A stretch of 64,000 bases of DNA from Bryobacteraceae bacterium (GTDB taxonomy: Bacteria; Acidobacteriota; Terriglobia; Bryobacterales; Bryobacteraceae): assembly GCA_029975915.1 (NCBI GenBank), contig JARKOC010000469.1, positions 124,001-188,000 of the forward strand, given 5' to 3'. Positions 48,188 through 57,322 of this stretch are shown piece after piece. Numbering within the stretch: the first letter of the stretch is position 1; every line of letters starts with the position of its first letter. A model generated the notes under the pieces. It was not told where the DNA came from. It searched no databases and was given only the letters and a program-made list of their open reading frames with translations. The translations under genes were made by a program, and so were the position numbers.

Positions 48188-49477
48188 ATGCAATCCTCGA
48201 ACCGCCGCCAGTTCTCGATGACCGCCGCCGCGGCCGCCGGCAGCCTCCTGAATCTGAACCCTCGCGCATTCGGCGCCAACGAGAAGATCACGCTCGGCTT
48301 GATCGGCGGCCGCAACCAGGGCCGCTGGGTGGCCGGCCGGGCCATCAAGGCCGGCGCCGTTGTCAAGACGATTTGCGATATCGACGACGCCATCATCGAG
48401 ATGCTCACGCCAGAGATCGAGAAGGCGCAGGGCGTTAAACCCGGCCGCGCCCGGGACTTCCGACGTGTCCTCGACGACAAGGACATCGACGCCGTCATCA
48501 TCGCCCCGCCAGATCACTGGCATACCCACATGGCGCTACTGGCCTGCGCGGCCCGCAAAGATGTCTACGTCGAAAAACCGCTCTCGCAGACCATCGCAGA
48601 AGGGCACATGATCCGTGAGGCGGCGCGAAAGTACAGCCGCGTCGTCCAGGTCGGCACCCAGCGCCGCAGCGGCGAGCACTATAAGTCCGCCGCCGAGTAC
48701 GCCGCGTCAGGAAAACTTGGCAAGATCTGCCTCATCAAAGCCTGGATCAGCCAGCTTCGCCCGTCCATCGGCAACCCGCCGGACGGAACGCCTCCCGCGA
48801 CTGCCGACTACGACATGTGGCTCGGCCCGGCGCCCAAGCGCCCGTTCAACCCAATGCGCTTCCATTACAATTGGCGCTTTTTCTGGGACTACGGCAACAC
48901 CGAACTCGGCAACCAGGGCGTTCATATGCTCGACACGGCGATTTGGGCCATCCAGATGATGCGCGGCGTCAAAAACTGTCTGCCCACCCGTGTCTCGGAC
49001 TCCTCAGGCATCTACTGGCTGAAGGACTGCAAAGAGGTTCCTGATACCCAGACCGTGACCTATGACTACCAGGACTTTCAGCTTGTTTGGGAACTGCGCA
49101 GCTTCGGCGCTCACCGCCCGCCAGAGGGAGCCATCGCGGGAACCGCTTACTACGGCTCGGACGGCACACTGGTGGTGGACGACAAAGGGTGGCAGGTCTA
49201 CGGGGAGAAAGGTGCGCTTGGACCCTCTTCCAAGGCCGCCGGCCCTCTGCTCCACGAAAAGAACTTCCTCGACTGCGTGAAGTCGCGTGGGGTGCCGAAC
49301 AGCGACGTCGAGATAGGCCGTCTTTCGACCACCCTGTGCCATCTGGGCAACATCTCCTGCCGCCTGAAGCGCGATGTCCGGTTCGACCCGGCAACTGAGA
49401 CTTTTGGAGCAGACAAAGCCGCTAACGCATTGTTAACAAAGACGTATCGGGCTGAGTACCCGCTGCCCAAAGTCTAA
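48188..49477 (+). CDS. Tat-exported Gfo/Idh/MocA family oxidoreductase (possibly GH109-like)
   Basis: A 429-residue protein with a twin-arginine signal (SSNRRQFSMTAAAAAG). An NAD(P)-binding Rossmann domain (ITLGLIGGRNQGRW) carries VYVEKPL with the conserved EKP lysine. The second domain is beta-sheet, with YDMWLGPAPKRPFNP and NWRFFWDYGNTELGNQG, a signature of exported Gfo/Idh proteins abundant in Acidobacteriota and Planctomycetes. Members such as GH109 use bound NAD to hydrolyse alpha-GalNAc; whether this one is an oxidoreductase or a glycosidase cannot be told. It precedes the ROK-receptor genes but ends with its own terminator. GGAG precedes the ATG. Confidence 0.88.
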   Translation: MQSSNRRQFSMTAAAAAGSLLNLNPRAFGANEKITLGLIGGRNQGRWVAGRAIKAGAVVKTICDIDDAIIEMLTPEIEKAQGVKPGRARDFRRVLDDKDIDAVIIAPPDHWHTHMALLACAARKDVYVEKPLSQTIAEGHMIREAARKYSRVVQVGTQRRSGEHYKSAAEYAASGKLGKICLIKAWISQLRPSIGNPPDGTPPATADYDMWLGPAPKRPFNPMRFHYNWRFFWDYGNTELGNQGVHMLDTAIWAIQMMRGVKNCLPTRVSDSSGIYWLKDCKEVPDTQTVTYDYQDFQLVWELRSFGAHRPPEGAIAGTAYYGSDGTLVVDDKGWQVYGEKGALGPSSKAAGPLLHEKNFLDCVKSRGVPNSDVEIGRLSTTLCHLGNISCRLKRDVRFDPATETFGADKAANALLTKTYRAEYPLPKV

Positions 49478-49505
49478 TCCGGCAGTTCGTTTGGCCGGCA
49501 ATCCC

Positions 49506-49537
49506 AGGCCCCGCTCCGGCAGCTCCGGACGGGGCCT
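49506..49537 (+). terminator. Intrinsic terminator after the Gfo/Idh/MocA gene
   Basis: Stem AGGCCCCG/CGGGGCCT with an inner TCCGG/CCGGA pairing, followed by TTTCGCATATT. It separates the Gfo/Idh gene from the ROK gene. Confidence 0.75.
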
Positions 49538-49551
49538 TTCGCATATTAATT

Positions 49552-49579
49552 TTGCTTGACTTCGTCTGTGAGATATGGT
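49552..49579 (+). promoter_or_regulatory. Candidate promoter of the ROK gene
   Basis: TTGCTT (49552-49557) and TATGGT (49574-49579) with a 16-base spacer. Transcription would begin near 49586, just before the palindrome at 49592-49617. Confidence 0.45.
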
Positions 49580-49591
49580 CCACTCGCATTG

Positions 49592-49617
49592 TTAGGAAAG
49601 TTAACGTACTAACCTAA
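49592..49617. promoter_or_regulatory. Operator-like palindrome before the ROK gene
   Basis: TTAGGAAAGT and ACTAACCTAA form 10-base arms (8 of 10 complementary) around TAACGT. The site starts about 6 nt after the predicted transcription start and ends 6 nt before the ROK ATG, a position that suits autorepression by the ROK protein. Confidence 0.55.
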
Positions 49618-49623
49618 TCCGTC

Positions 49624-50865
49624 ATGAAACGAGCTGTTCACCCACCCACCACTGGCCGTATGCGCGCCTCTGGTATGCGAAAGTTGAATGCCGCGCTGCT
49701 GCTCAACATCATCCGCGAAAAGGGCCTCGTTTCCCGGGCGGAGCTGGCACGCCTGAGCGGCTTGACCAAGCCCACGGTTTCCAGCCAGGTCGCCGATCTG
49801 ATCCAGCGTGGCATTGTGGTCGAGGATGGCGAGGGCTCGCCGGATGTGCGCGGCGGCAAGCCGCCAATGATGTTAAGGTTCGATCCCCAGTGGGGGGCAA
49901 TTGTCGCCGCGGAGATTGGTTCTTCCTCGGTCAGGGTGTGGCTGGCTGATCTCGACGGCCGGCCGTTCGATTCCGAGACAAGCCCCATCACCCCCGCGTT
50001 TGGTGCGGCCCACATTCTGGACGTGCTCTGCACGACGATTCACGACATTCTCGACCGTGCTGGCCGGCGGCGGAGCTTGCAGTCGGTTGCGATCGCCGCG
50101 CCAGGCCGCGTGGATGCGAACACGGGCACGGTTCTGGACGCCGGCAACGTTTTTCACTGGCGAAATGTCGAGGTTCGGAAGCGGCTTCAGGACCACTTTG
50201 GCGTGGCCGTGGTCGTCGACAACGACGTGAATTTCGCGGCGCTCGGCGAGATGCATTCGGGCCAGGCGGTCGGTGTGAACAACTTCATTCTCGTGCGCCA
50301 CGGCACGGGTGTCGGAGCCGGACTCGTACTCGGCGGCCGGCTCTATCAGGGCACCCATTGGGCGGCGGGCGAGATCGGCCACATGATCGTGGATCGTGAA
50401 TCGGCGGCTTTGGACGGAGCCGACCGTGGTCTTCTCGAGCTGGCTATCGGCAGCGATCGCGTTCGTGAACGGGTGATGCTCGCCCATCCAGGGCACCAGC
50501 CGCCGGCGTCGGCTTTTTCCAGTGCCGACCTCGCGGGTGAACTGGCCGATCTCGTCTACCGCAAAGACGAGGCGGCCGCCCGCGTTCTCGACGAAGTCGC
50601 CTCACAAGTCAGTATCGCCGTCGCCGACATGGCGGCGGTCATCGACCCGGAGTTGATCGTGCTCTCGGGTGAGTTATTCGGCCTCGTCGCCGACCGCATA
50701 AGGGAATTGGTTGGGCGGGTCATTCCGTGGCCCATGCGCATCGAGCTCTCAGCGCTCGGCGCCGACGCCGCCCTGATGGGCGCCATGGGCTCTGCCCGCG
50801 GCCTGGCTCATGACCTGCTCTGCGACCTGGGCCGCGATCAAGTTCAACACCTAGCACTGAGGTAG
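49624..50865 (+). CDS. ROK family transcriptional repressor (NagC/XylR type)
   Basis: A 413-residue protein. The N-terminal winged helix (residues about 20-80, LLNIIREKGLVSRAELARLS and GLTKPTVSSQV) is followed by a ROK sugar-binding domain with VDNDVNFAALGE and RHGTGVGAGLVLGGRLYQGT. GEIGH keeps the histidine, but the usual CxCGxxGC zinc motif is absent: the region reads MIVDRESAALDGADRGLLE. Zinc-dependent folding of that loop may be lost. It probably responds to a sugar, often an amino sugar in this family. It is 6 nt from the downstream receptor gene and very likely controls it through the palindrome at 49592. Confidence 0.92.
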   Translation: MKRAVHPPTTGRMRASGMRKLNAALLLNIIREKGLVSRAELARLSGLTKPTVSSQVADLIQRGIVVEDGEGSPDVRGGKPPMMLRFDPQWGAIVAAEIGSSSVRVWLADLDGRPFDSETSPITPAFGAAHILDVLCTTIHDILDRAGRRRSLQSVAIAAPGRVDANTGTVLDAGNVFHWRNVEVRKRLQDHFGVAVVVDNDVNFAALGEMHSGQAVGVNNFILVRHGTGVGAGLVLGGRLYQGTHWAAGEIGHMIVDRESAALDGADRGLLELAIGSDRVRERVMLAHPGHQPPASAFSSADLAGELADLVYRKDEAAARVLDEVASQVSIAVADMAAVIDPELIVLSGELFGLVADRIRELVGRVIPWPMRIELSALGADAALMGAMGSARGLAHDLLCDLGRDQVQHLALR

Positions 50866-50871
50866 CTTGCG

Positions 50872-53800
50872 ATGCGTACATTCCTTAGGAGTCCCTTGCT
50901 TCTGGCGGCACTGCTGATTTGCATCACAGTTCCCGCATTCCCGCAAACCGGCACCGGCGTAGTCCGCGGAACCGTGTTCGATTCCGCCCGCGCCTCTGTC
51001 CCAAATGCGAAAGTCGTGCTGACGCAGGTCAGCACCAACATTTCGCGCCAGACCAACACGAACGAGATCGGCATCTTCGTTTTCACGAGCGTGCCAATCG
51101 GACCGTACAAGATCACTGCCGAGTCGCAGGGCTTCAAGAAATGGTCCGCTGATCTCACTCTCATCGCTGGACAGACCGCTGTCATCGAACCGACTCTCGA
51201 GGTCGGCAGCGTCGACACCGTTGTGGAAGTCACCGGCGCTGCGCCTGTCATCACGACCGAGAGCTCCGAGGTGGGCAGCGTCAAGGACAACGTCCGAATT
51301 CAACAGTTGCCGCTGAACGGCCGCTCCATCACGAACCTGTTTGATCTGACCCCGGGCGTTGAAGGCGGCGGCAACCCGCGCATTAACGGCATGAAGGTTG
51401 GTTCGGCTGAGATGACGCTGGACGGCGTCTCGCTGGTGGACCGCTTCGGCGGAGGCATGGCCCGCGTTCAGCCGGGCCTGGATACGGTTCAGGAATTCCG
51501 CATCGAGACAGTCGGTTCGGGCGCACAGTACTCGCGTCCCGCCACTGTCACTGTCGTTACCAAGGGCGGAACCAACCAGTTCCACGGGGCCATCTTTGAA
51601 ACTTTCCGCAACAATGGCGGCGGGCTGCTGGCGCGCCGAAGACAAGATGGCAACACGTCCGCCTTCCTCGCCCGCAACGAATTCGGCGCCTCGGCCGGCG
51701 GACCCGTCATGCTCCCCAAAGTCTATGACGGCCGCAACAAGACTTTCTGGTTCGCGGCCTATGAGGGGCTGCGTCAGCGCCAGAAATCATACTACCAGGA
51801 CACCGTTCCGACCGAAGCGATGTGGGGCGGCGACTTCTCCAACGCCACGGACAGCAGTTCCAACTTCTACCCCATTTACGACCCGCTAACCACTGGAGCC
51901 AACGGCCTCCGCACGCCGTTTACGGGCAACAAGATCCCTTCAAGCCGGTTGAACCCGTTCTACGCGACGATGAAGTCGGTCACACACGCCCCGACCAACA
52001 ACGTCAACCCTTACCTCGGCATCAACATGCAGGAATGGTATGCGGTGAAAACCGATACCAACAACCTCACCCTGCGAGGCGACCACAACTTCAATGAGAA
52101 GAACATCCTGACCGGACGGTTCACGCGTTCCAAGCGCTACTACACGCAGACCGGCGGCGTCTACGGCGGCCCCCGCTCGGACATCACGGACGGTTATGGC
52201 ACCAGCCGCAACGACGCCCGGGTTTATAACGCTTCGTTGCGCTACACGCGCACGTTTACTCCGGCGTTTATCAGCGAAATGTTGTTCGCAGTGCACCGCG
52301 CCCCGAAGAGCTCGGGGACTTTGGCGGACAACACCCCCTGGGCCAACAAGCTTGGCTTGCCCAACCCCTTCGGCGAGTCTGGCTGGCCCACAATGTACTC
52401 GCACAGCGACAACGATTGGAGCACCTATTTCTCGTGGGACGCCGACAACCGCAAGGATGAGATGCTGACGTCTTATATTTTCCAGCCCAATTTCACCTGG
52501 GTCACAGGCGCACACACGATCATGTTCGGCGGCCAGTACCGTCAGGAGCTCAACAACATCCGCGAACTCCAGCAGGCCATGGGCGAACACGACTTTGGCC
52601 CTGAATGGACCTCACAGTACGACGCGGCCAGCGATAGCATGCGTGCTTACACCGGCGACGGTACGGCCACCATGGCGCTGGGCCTGGCCAGCTACTACTC
52701 GGCGCAGTTCAATCGCGGCTACTTCTACTTCCGCCAGAAGGAGATTGGCGCCTTCGTCCAGGACACCTGGAAGGTGACGCCGCGCCTCACGCTGATGCTA
52801 GGCCTCCGCTACGACAAGTGGACCCCCTACAAAGAGAAGTTCGACCGGCTCGTCAACGTCAATCTCGACACGATCGCCAACAAGTTTGAAGTTGTTACGC
52901 CGGGTTCGACGACGATGGAATCCATCGGTGGCCTGCCGCCATCGCTGCTGTCGAGTTGGAAGCTCCGCGGCCTGACCTGGGCCACCGCTGATCAGGCTGG
53001 CCTTCCCGGAAACCTGATCCCGGCTGACAACAACAACTTCGGCCCCCGCCTTGGTTTTGCCTACAAACTGAGCGGCAAGACCGTGATCCGCGGCAGCTAC
53101 GGCGAGTATTTCTGGACCATGCCCTTGTCGCAGATCCTGCAGGCCTCGCGCACCAACCCGCCGTTCAACCTCCGTTATGAGAACCTTGCCGCCTACCTCG
53201 ACGGCACGGGCAGCTACGGCGCCCGAACTGCCCCAAGCGCCGACCTGTTCATCGGCAAAGCAACTATCAACACCGCCGGCATTGTCGAACTGCCGCCCTC
53301 AGCGCGCGGTTTCGTCCCCTGGGACTACCGCGAATGGCGCGATGGCCGGGCGCAATCTTGGCACTTCACAGTCGAGCGGGAGATCATGCCGATGACCTCG
53401 GTCCGGCTCAGCTACATCGGCAACCACTCCACCGGCATGGAGCAGAAGTTCAGCGTCGGCAGCCGCGAAGCCGAATACAACTATGTAGCTCGCACCAAAC
53501 TCGCCCCGCCCTCCAATCGCGACGAATTGCGCGTGAACAAGAACTGGTCGTTCGGCAACGCCACCAACAAGACGGGCTATTCGAACTCCAACTCTTTCCA
53601 GGCGGAAGTCGAGCGGCGCTATGCCAGCGGCCTCGCGTTGCAGTGGTTCTACGTCTTCAACAAGACTTTGACCACTTCCGACGCTGGCGGCTTCCAGAGT
53701 GGCGGCGGGTCGATCAACTCCACCAACGGCGTCTTCCAGGTGCCCGAGAACATCCAACTTCTCGGCGGCGGCAACCTCTCATACGATGAGCGGCTCCGCC

Positions 53801-54486
53801 TCGGCTATCAGAGATCCACCAACATCCCGGCCCACCATATGCGGTGGAACGGCATATACGACCTGCCGTTCGGCAAGGGCCGCAAGTGGGCCAGCGACGC
53901 TAATCGCGGCCTGGATGCCCTGATCGGCGGCTGGCAGGTTGCGGCCATCGGCGAATGGCGATCCGGCTACTGGATGGGCGTCACCGCCACCGAGTACCTG
54001 TTCGGCGATCCTTCGCTTTCCGAGGATCAGCGGCTTCTGCTCACCTATGGCGGACGTACGCAGCGGCTCTGGTTCGCGGGCGATTTCACCCCGACGCTCG
54101 CCACCAACGTTGACCAGAATGCGCTCCAGGCGCTTGTTCCACTGGACCGATCCCAACGCAAGATGCATCCGGTCGGCGCCAACTTCTCGAACCAGATCCA
54201 GCAGGTTCTGGCCAACGGCACGGTGCGCAACACCAGCATCACCGAAACCGTAAGCTGGAACTCCCGCGCCTTCTACAAAGGACCTGGAGCCTGGAATGCC
54301 GACATCTCAGCATTCAAGAACTTCAGCATCACCGAGGGCATAAAGCTCCGCTTCACGGCGGACTTCTTCAACGCCTTCAACCATCCCAACAACGCGAGTC
54401 CGAACGGCACCACTGGCCTTCAGGACCTGACCACTCAGACCAATGAACCCCGCACAATCCAATTCTCTCTGAGATTGAGCTGGTGA
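50872..54486 (+). CDS. Oar-type TonB-dependent receptor in the ROK operon
   Basis: Outer-membrane receptor of 1,204 residues starting 6 nt after the ROK stop. The signal peptide (about 1-24, AFPQTG) is followed by a carboxypeptidase-regulatory-like domain (GVVRGTVFDSARASVPNAKV), a plug (RIQQLPLNGRSITNLFDLTPG) and a barrel ending TIQFSLRLSW. The product is intact, unlike the copy at 32645. Control by the adjacent ROK repressor suggests carbohydrate uptake; the ligand is not deducible. A terminator follows at 54497. Confidence 0.93.
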   Translation: MRTFLRSPLLLAALLICITVPAFPQTGTGVVRGTVFDSARASVPNAKVVLTQVSTNISRQTNTNEIGIFVFTSVPIGPYKITAESQGFKKWSADLTLIAGQTAVIEPTLEVGSVDTVVEVTGAAPVITTESSEVGSVKDNVRIQQLPLNGRSITNLFDLTPGVEGGGNPRINGMKVGSAEMTLDGVSLVDRFGGGMARVQPGLDTVQEFRIETVGSGAQYSRPATVTVVTKGGTNQFHGAIFETFRNNGGGLLARRRQDGNTSAFLARNEFGASAGGPVMLPKVYDGRNKTFWFAAYEGLRQRQKSYYQDTVPTEAMWGGDFSNATDSSSNFYPIYDPLTTGANGLRTPFTGNKIPSSRLNPFYATMKSVTHAPTNNVNPYLGINMQEWYAVKTDTNNLTLRGDHNFNEKNILTGRFTRSKRYYTQTGGVYGGPRSDITDGYGTSRNDARVYNASLRYTRTFTPAFISEMLFAVHRAPKSSGTLADNTPWANKLGLPNPFGESGWPTMYSHSDNDWSTYFSWDADNRKDEMLTSYIFQPNFTWVTGAHTIMFGGQYRQELNNIRELQQAMGEHDFGPEWTSQYDAASDSMRAYTGDGTATMALGLASYYSAQFNRGYFYFRQKEIGAFVQDTWKVTPRLTLMLGLRYDKWTPYKEKFDRLVNVNLDTIANKFEVVTPGSTTMESIGGLPPSLLSSWKLRGLTWATADQAGLPGNLIPADNNNFGPRLGFAYKLSGKTVIRGSYGEYFWTMPLSQILQASRTNPPFNLRYENLAAYLDGTGSYGARTAPSADLFIGKATINTAGIVELPPSARGFVPWDYREWRDGRAQSWHFTVEREIMPMTSVRLSYIGNHSTGMEQKFSVGSREAEYNYVARTKLAPPSNRDELRVNKNWSFGNATNKTGYSNSNSFQAEVERRYASGLALQWFYVFNKTLTTSDAGGFQSGGGSINSTNGVFQVPENIQLLGGGNLSYDERLRLGYQRSTNIPAHHMRWNGIYDLPFGKGRKWASDANRGLDALIGGWQVAAIGEWRSGYWMGVTATEYLFGDPSLSEDQRLLLTYGGRTQRLWFAGDFTPTLATNVDQNALQALVPLDRSQRKMHPVGANFSNQIQQVLANGTVRNTSITETVSWNSRAFYKGPGAWNADISAFKNFSITEGIKLRFTADFFNAFNHPNNASPNGTTGLQDLTTQTNEPRTIQFSLRLSW

Positions 54487-54496
54487 TTGACCCCAA

Positions 54497-54531
54497 GGGG
54501 CAGGGCCCGCCCGGGTCTTGCCCCGATTTTT
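54497..54531 (+). terminator. Intrinsic terminator after the ROK-linked receptor
   Basis: GGGGCAGGGCCCG pairs with CGGGTCTTGCCCC (two G-T pairs) and is followed by GATTTTT. It separates the ROK-receptor transcript from the permease gene. Confidence 0.7.
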
Positions 54532-54589
54532 CTCCCCGGCGCTTATCGCGCAATAGGGTAGTCTCTTTGTCTACACTCGTCTTTCTGTG

Positions 54590-55984
54590 ATGGCGCACTC
54601 AACCGGCCCCGCCTCTTCTATTGCCTCCGGCCCGCAGCAGTTCCGGCGCGTCCTGTCCCGGCGCGACCTGGTGCTCTACGGTCTGGTCATCCTGACACCG
54701 ACGGCGCCCTACCCGGTCTTTGGCATCGTCCAGCAGAATTCCGGAGGCCACGCCGCCCTGGCCTATGTCGTTGCCATGGCCGCCATGTATTTCACCGCCT
54801 CCAGCTACGGCAAGATGGCGGCCGTTTTTCCGTCGGCCGGGTCCACGTACACATACGCGCAGAAGGGCCTGAATCCACACGCCGGATTCCTGGCCGGCTG
54901 GGCTATGATTCTCGATTACTTTCTAATCCCGCTGCTGAGCGTCATTTACGCTTCGCTCACCGCCGAGCGGCTTGTTCCAGCGGTACCAAGTTGGTTGTGG
55001 GCCGTGGCTTTCACGCTCGCCATCACCGCCGTCAACCTCCGCGGAATCAAGATGACCGCCCGCGCTTCCTACTGGCTCATGGCCATCATGACCGGCTGCG
55101 CATTTCTCTTTACTGTGCTGTCCATGCGCCACGTTGTGTCGCTCCACGGCTGGTCCGGACTCCTCAACCTGCACGGTCTCTACCGCCCTGAGTCGTTCTC
55201 CGCCGGCCCGCTATTGCTCGGCGCGGGAGTGGCCACGCTCTCCTACATCGGATTCGACGCCATCTCCACATTGGCTGAAGATGCCATCGACCCAAAACGC
55301 GACATCGGATGGGCCACCATCGCCGTCTGCATCTTCCAGGGCTTGATCTGCATCCTCACTGTCTACCTCGCCGCCCTCGTTTGGCCCGACTTCAGGTCAT
55401 TCCCGCACACCGACACAGCCATCATCGACATCGCCTCGCTGATCGGGGGCAAACTCATGTTCGGCGCTCTCACCTTTGTCTTGCTCGTGGCTGGTTTAGC
55501 GAGCGCGCTTACGGGCCAGGCCGGCGCGTCGCGGCTACTGCTGGGCATGGGCCGCGATGGCATCGTTTCCAGCCGAATCTTCGCGAAGATCGACCCGCGC
55601 ACCTCGACGCCCGTGCGCGGAATCCTGGTGATGGGCGCCGTTGCGCTCATCGGCTCACTGACCTTCCGTTTCCAACTCGCTGTCGAACTGCTCAACTTCG
55701 GGGCTCTGACAGGCTTCATCCTCGTCAACCTGAGCGTCATCGCCCACTATTACTACCGATGCCGGTTGCGTTCCGGGTGGCAGTTCGTCGAGAATCTCAT
55801 CTTCCCATCGATGGGCGTCATCGTCTGCGGCTTTCTCTGGTTCAACCTCACCGGCAAGGCGAAGTTCGCAGGATTCGGCTGGCTGGCCCTCGGTATCATT
55901 TATCTTGCTGTCCTGACCCGCGGCTTCCGCATCGCGCCGAAGACACTGGCCAGCTTAGAGGAGGCTGCCTCCAATGCAGGCTGA
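54590..55984 (+). CDS. APC family amino acid permease
   Basis: Inner-membrane transporter of 464 residues with about 12 hydrophobic segments. LVLYGLVILTPTAPYPVFGI, ANAG-like SSYGKMAAVFPSAGSTYTYA, TLSYIGFDAISTLAEDAIDP and ASRLLLGMGRDGIVS are typical of the amino acid-polyamine-organocation superfamily. An adjacent GTG (54587) is an alternative start. The 3' end overlaps the M20 peptidase gene by 11 nt. Together they may import and process an amino-acid or acyl-amino-acid compound. Confidence 0.9.
   Translation: MAHSTGPASSIASGPQQFRRVLSRRDLVLYGLVILTPTAPYPVFGIVQQNSGGHAALAYVVAMAAMYFTASSYGKMAAVFPSAGSTYTYAQKGLNPHAGFLAGWAMILDYFLIPLLSVIYASLTAERLVPAVPSWLWAVAFTLAITAVNLRGIKMTARASYWLMAIMTGCAFLFTVLSMRHVVSLHGWSGLLNLHGLYRPESFSAGPLLLGAGVATLSYIGFDAISTLAEDAIDPKRDIGWATIAVCIFQGLICILTVYLAALVWPDFRSFPHTDTAIIDIASLIGGKLMFGALTFVLLVAGLASALTGQAGASRLLLGMGRDGIVSSRIFAKIDPRTSTPVRGILVMGAVALIGSLTFRFQLAVELLNFGALTGFILVNLSVIAHYYYRCRLRSGWQFVENLIFPSMGVIVCGFLWFNLTGKAKFAGFGWLALGIIYLAVLTRGFRIAPKTLASLEEAASNAG
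55958..55964 (+). promoter_or_regulatory. Shine-Dalgarno GAGGAGG for the M20 peptidase gene
   Basis: GAGGAGG inside the 3' end of the permease gene, 9 nt before ATG 55974. It supports the overlapping start. Confidence 0.7.
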
Positions 55985-57287
55985 AATGTCCGTCGAGAAG
56001 GAACTTCTCAACTACGTCGACACCCGGCGTGACGACCTGCTCGCTCTCATCCAAACCCTGGTCCGTACCCCGTCGGAAAACACCCCGCCCACCGGAGCCG
56101 AGGCGGCATGCCAGCGATTCTGCCAAGCCTACCTTCAGTCCTGCGGCTTTGAGACGGATCTCTATGAATTGTCCGAAGTTCCGGGAATCGAGTCGCACCC
56201 GGTTTACTTCGCGGGACGCAATTACACCGGGCGTCCAAACCTCGCAGCCAAGCGGAAAGGCCAGGATGGTCTTTCTCTCATCCTGTCAGGCCATATGGAC
56301 ACCGTGCCCCGCGGAACCCTGCCCTGGACCCGAGATCCATTCTCAGGCCACATCGAAAACGGCAGGCTCTACGGCCGGGGCTCGAACGACATGAAGGCGG
56401 GCATCGCCACCAATCTCTTCGTTGCACGGGCATTGCACGATCTGGGCATCGAACCTGGAGGCGACCTGACGATTGAGTGCATCGTGGACGAGGAGTTCGG
56501 CGGAGTCAACGGCACCTTGGCCGGCCGCCTGCGCGGTTACCTGGCCGATGCCGCCATCATCTCGGAGCCGTCTTTCCTTCGCATCTGTCCGGCGCAACGT
56601 GGCGGGCGCACAGTCCACATCACTTTTGAGGCGCCGAACGCAGGCATCTTGTCGGACAAGATGGAGGTGGGCGTCTCGGACCAGGTGGGCTGGTTCCTCA
56701 CCCAGGTGCCGGGGTTCGCCGAACTGCGCCGCTCCACGGCTCCCTCTCATTACGCCTATACCCACCTGACGAATCCGGTCCCCGTTTCGGTGATGAAGAT
56801 CCACACGGGCCCATGGGGAACCGCCGAACCGATGGCGACCGCCAACACCTGCAAAGTCGAACTGTTCTGGCAAACCATGCCCGGCGAGGATTTGGCGCTC
56901 ATCGATGAGCAGTTCCACGGCTGGCTGCATCAGGTGATCGAGGCGCGGCCCGATCTTTTCCCAGCCATGCCCAAAGTCGAATTCCCCATCCGCTGGCTGC
57001 CTGGCTCCTCCGTCGGGGCCACGGACTTCGACCAGTTCTTCATCCAGCAGCTTTCCGCGGCGGCGTCCGAAGTCCTGGGAGTGCCGCCTGCCGTCGGCGG
57101 CATCGAAGGCCCTTGCGACATGTACGTTTTCCACCAGTACTTCGGCATCCCGGCCGTCCTGTGGGGCGCGAGCGGGGCCAATACCCACCTTGCCGACGAA
57201 TACGTCGAAATCGAATCCGTGATTAGCGCCGCCAAAGCGCTTTTGTTGTTTGTCCACCGCTGGGGAAGATTCCCCCGCTTCCGCTAG
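55974..57287 (+). CDS. M20 family metallopeptidase/deacylase (ArgE/DapE type)
   Basis: A 437-residue two-zinc hydrolase of the ArgE/DapE/ACY1 family, which remove acyl groups or cleave small peptides. Metal and catalytic residues are visible in LSGHMDTVP, GRGSNDMKAG, VDEEFGG, ISEPS and the C-terminal NTHLADEY. No signal peptide is present, so it is cytoplasmic. It is translationally overlapped with the permease and followed after 35 nt by a GH123-like gene. The substrate is unknown; an N-acyl amino acid or amino sugar derivative would fit its neighbours. Confidence 0.9.
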   Translation: MQAEMSVEKELLNYVDTRRDDLLALIQTLVRTPSENTPPTGAEAACQRFCQAYLQSCGFETDLYELSEVPGIESHPVYFAGRNYTGRPNLAAKRKGQDGLSLILSGHMDTVPRGTLPWTRDPFSGHIENGRLYGRGSNDMKAGIATNLFVARALHDLGIEPGGDLTIECIVDEEFGGVNGTLAGRLRGYLADAAIISEPSFLRICPAQRGGRTVHITFEAPNAGILSDKMEVGVSDQVGWFLTQVPGFAELRRSTAPSHYAYTHLTNPVPVSVMKIHTGPWGTAEPMATANTCKVELFWQTMPGEDLALIDEQFHGWLHQVIEARPDLFPAMPKVEFPIRWLPGSSVGATDFDQFFIQQLSAAASEVLGVPPAVGGIEGPCDMYVFHQYFGIPAVLWGASGANTHLADEYVEIESVISAAKALLLFVHRWGRFPRFR

Positions 57288-57322
57288 CCGCCCTCACCGG
57301 CGTTCACGAATGGAGACAGGCC

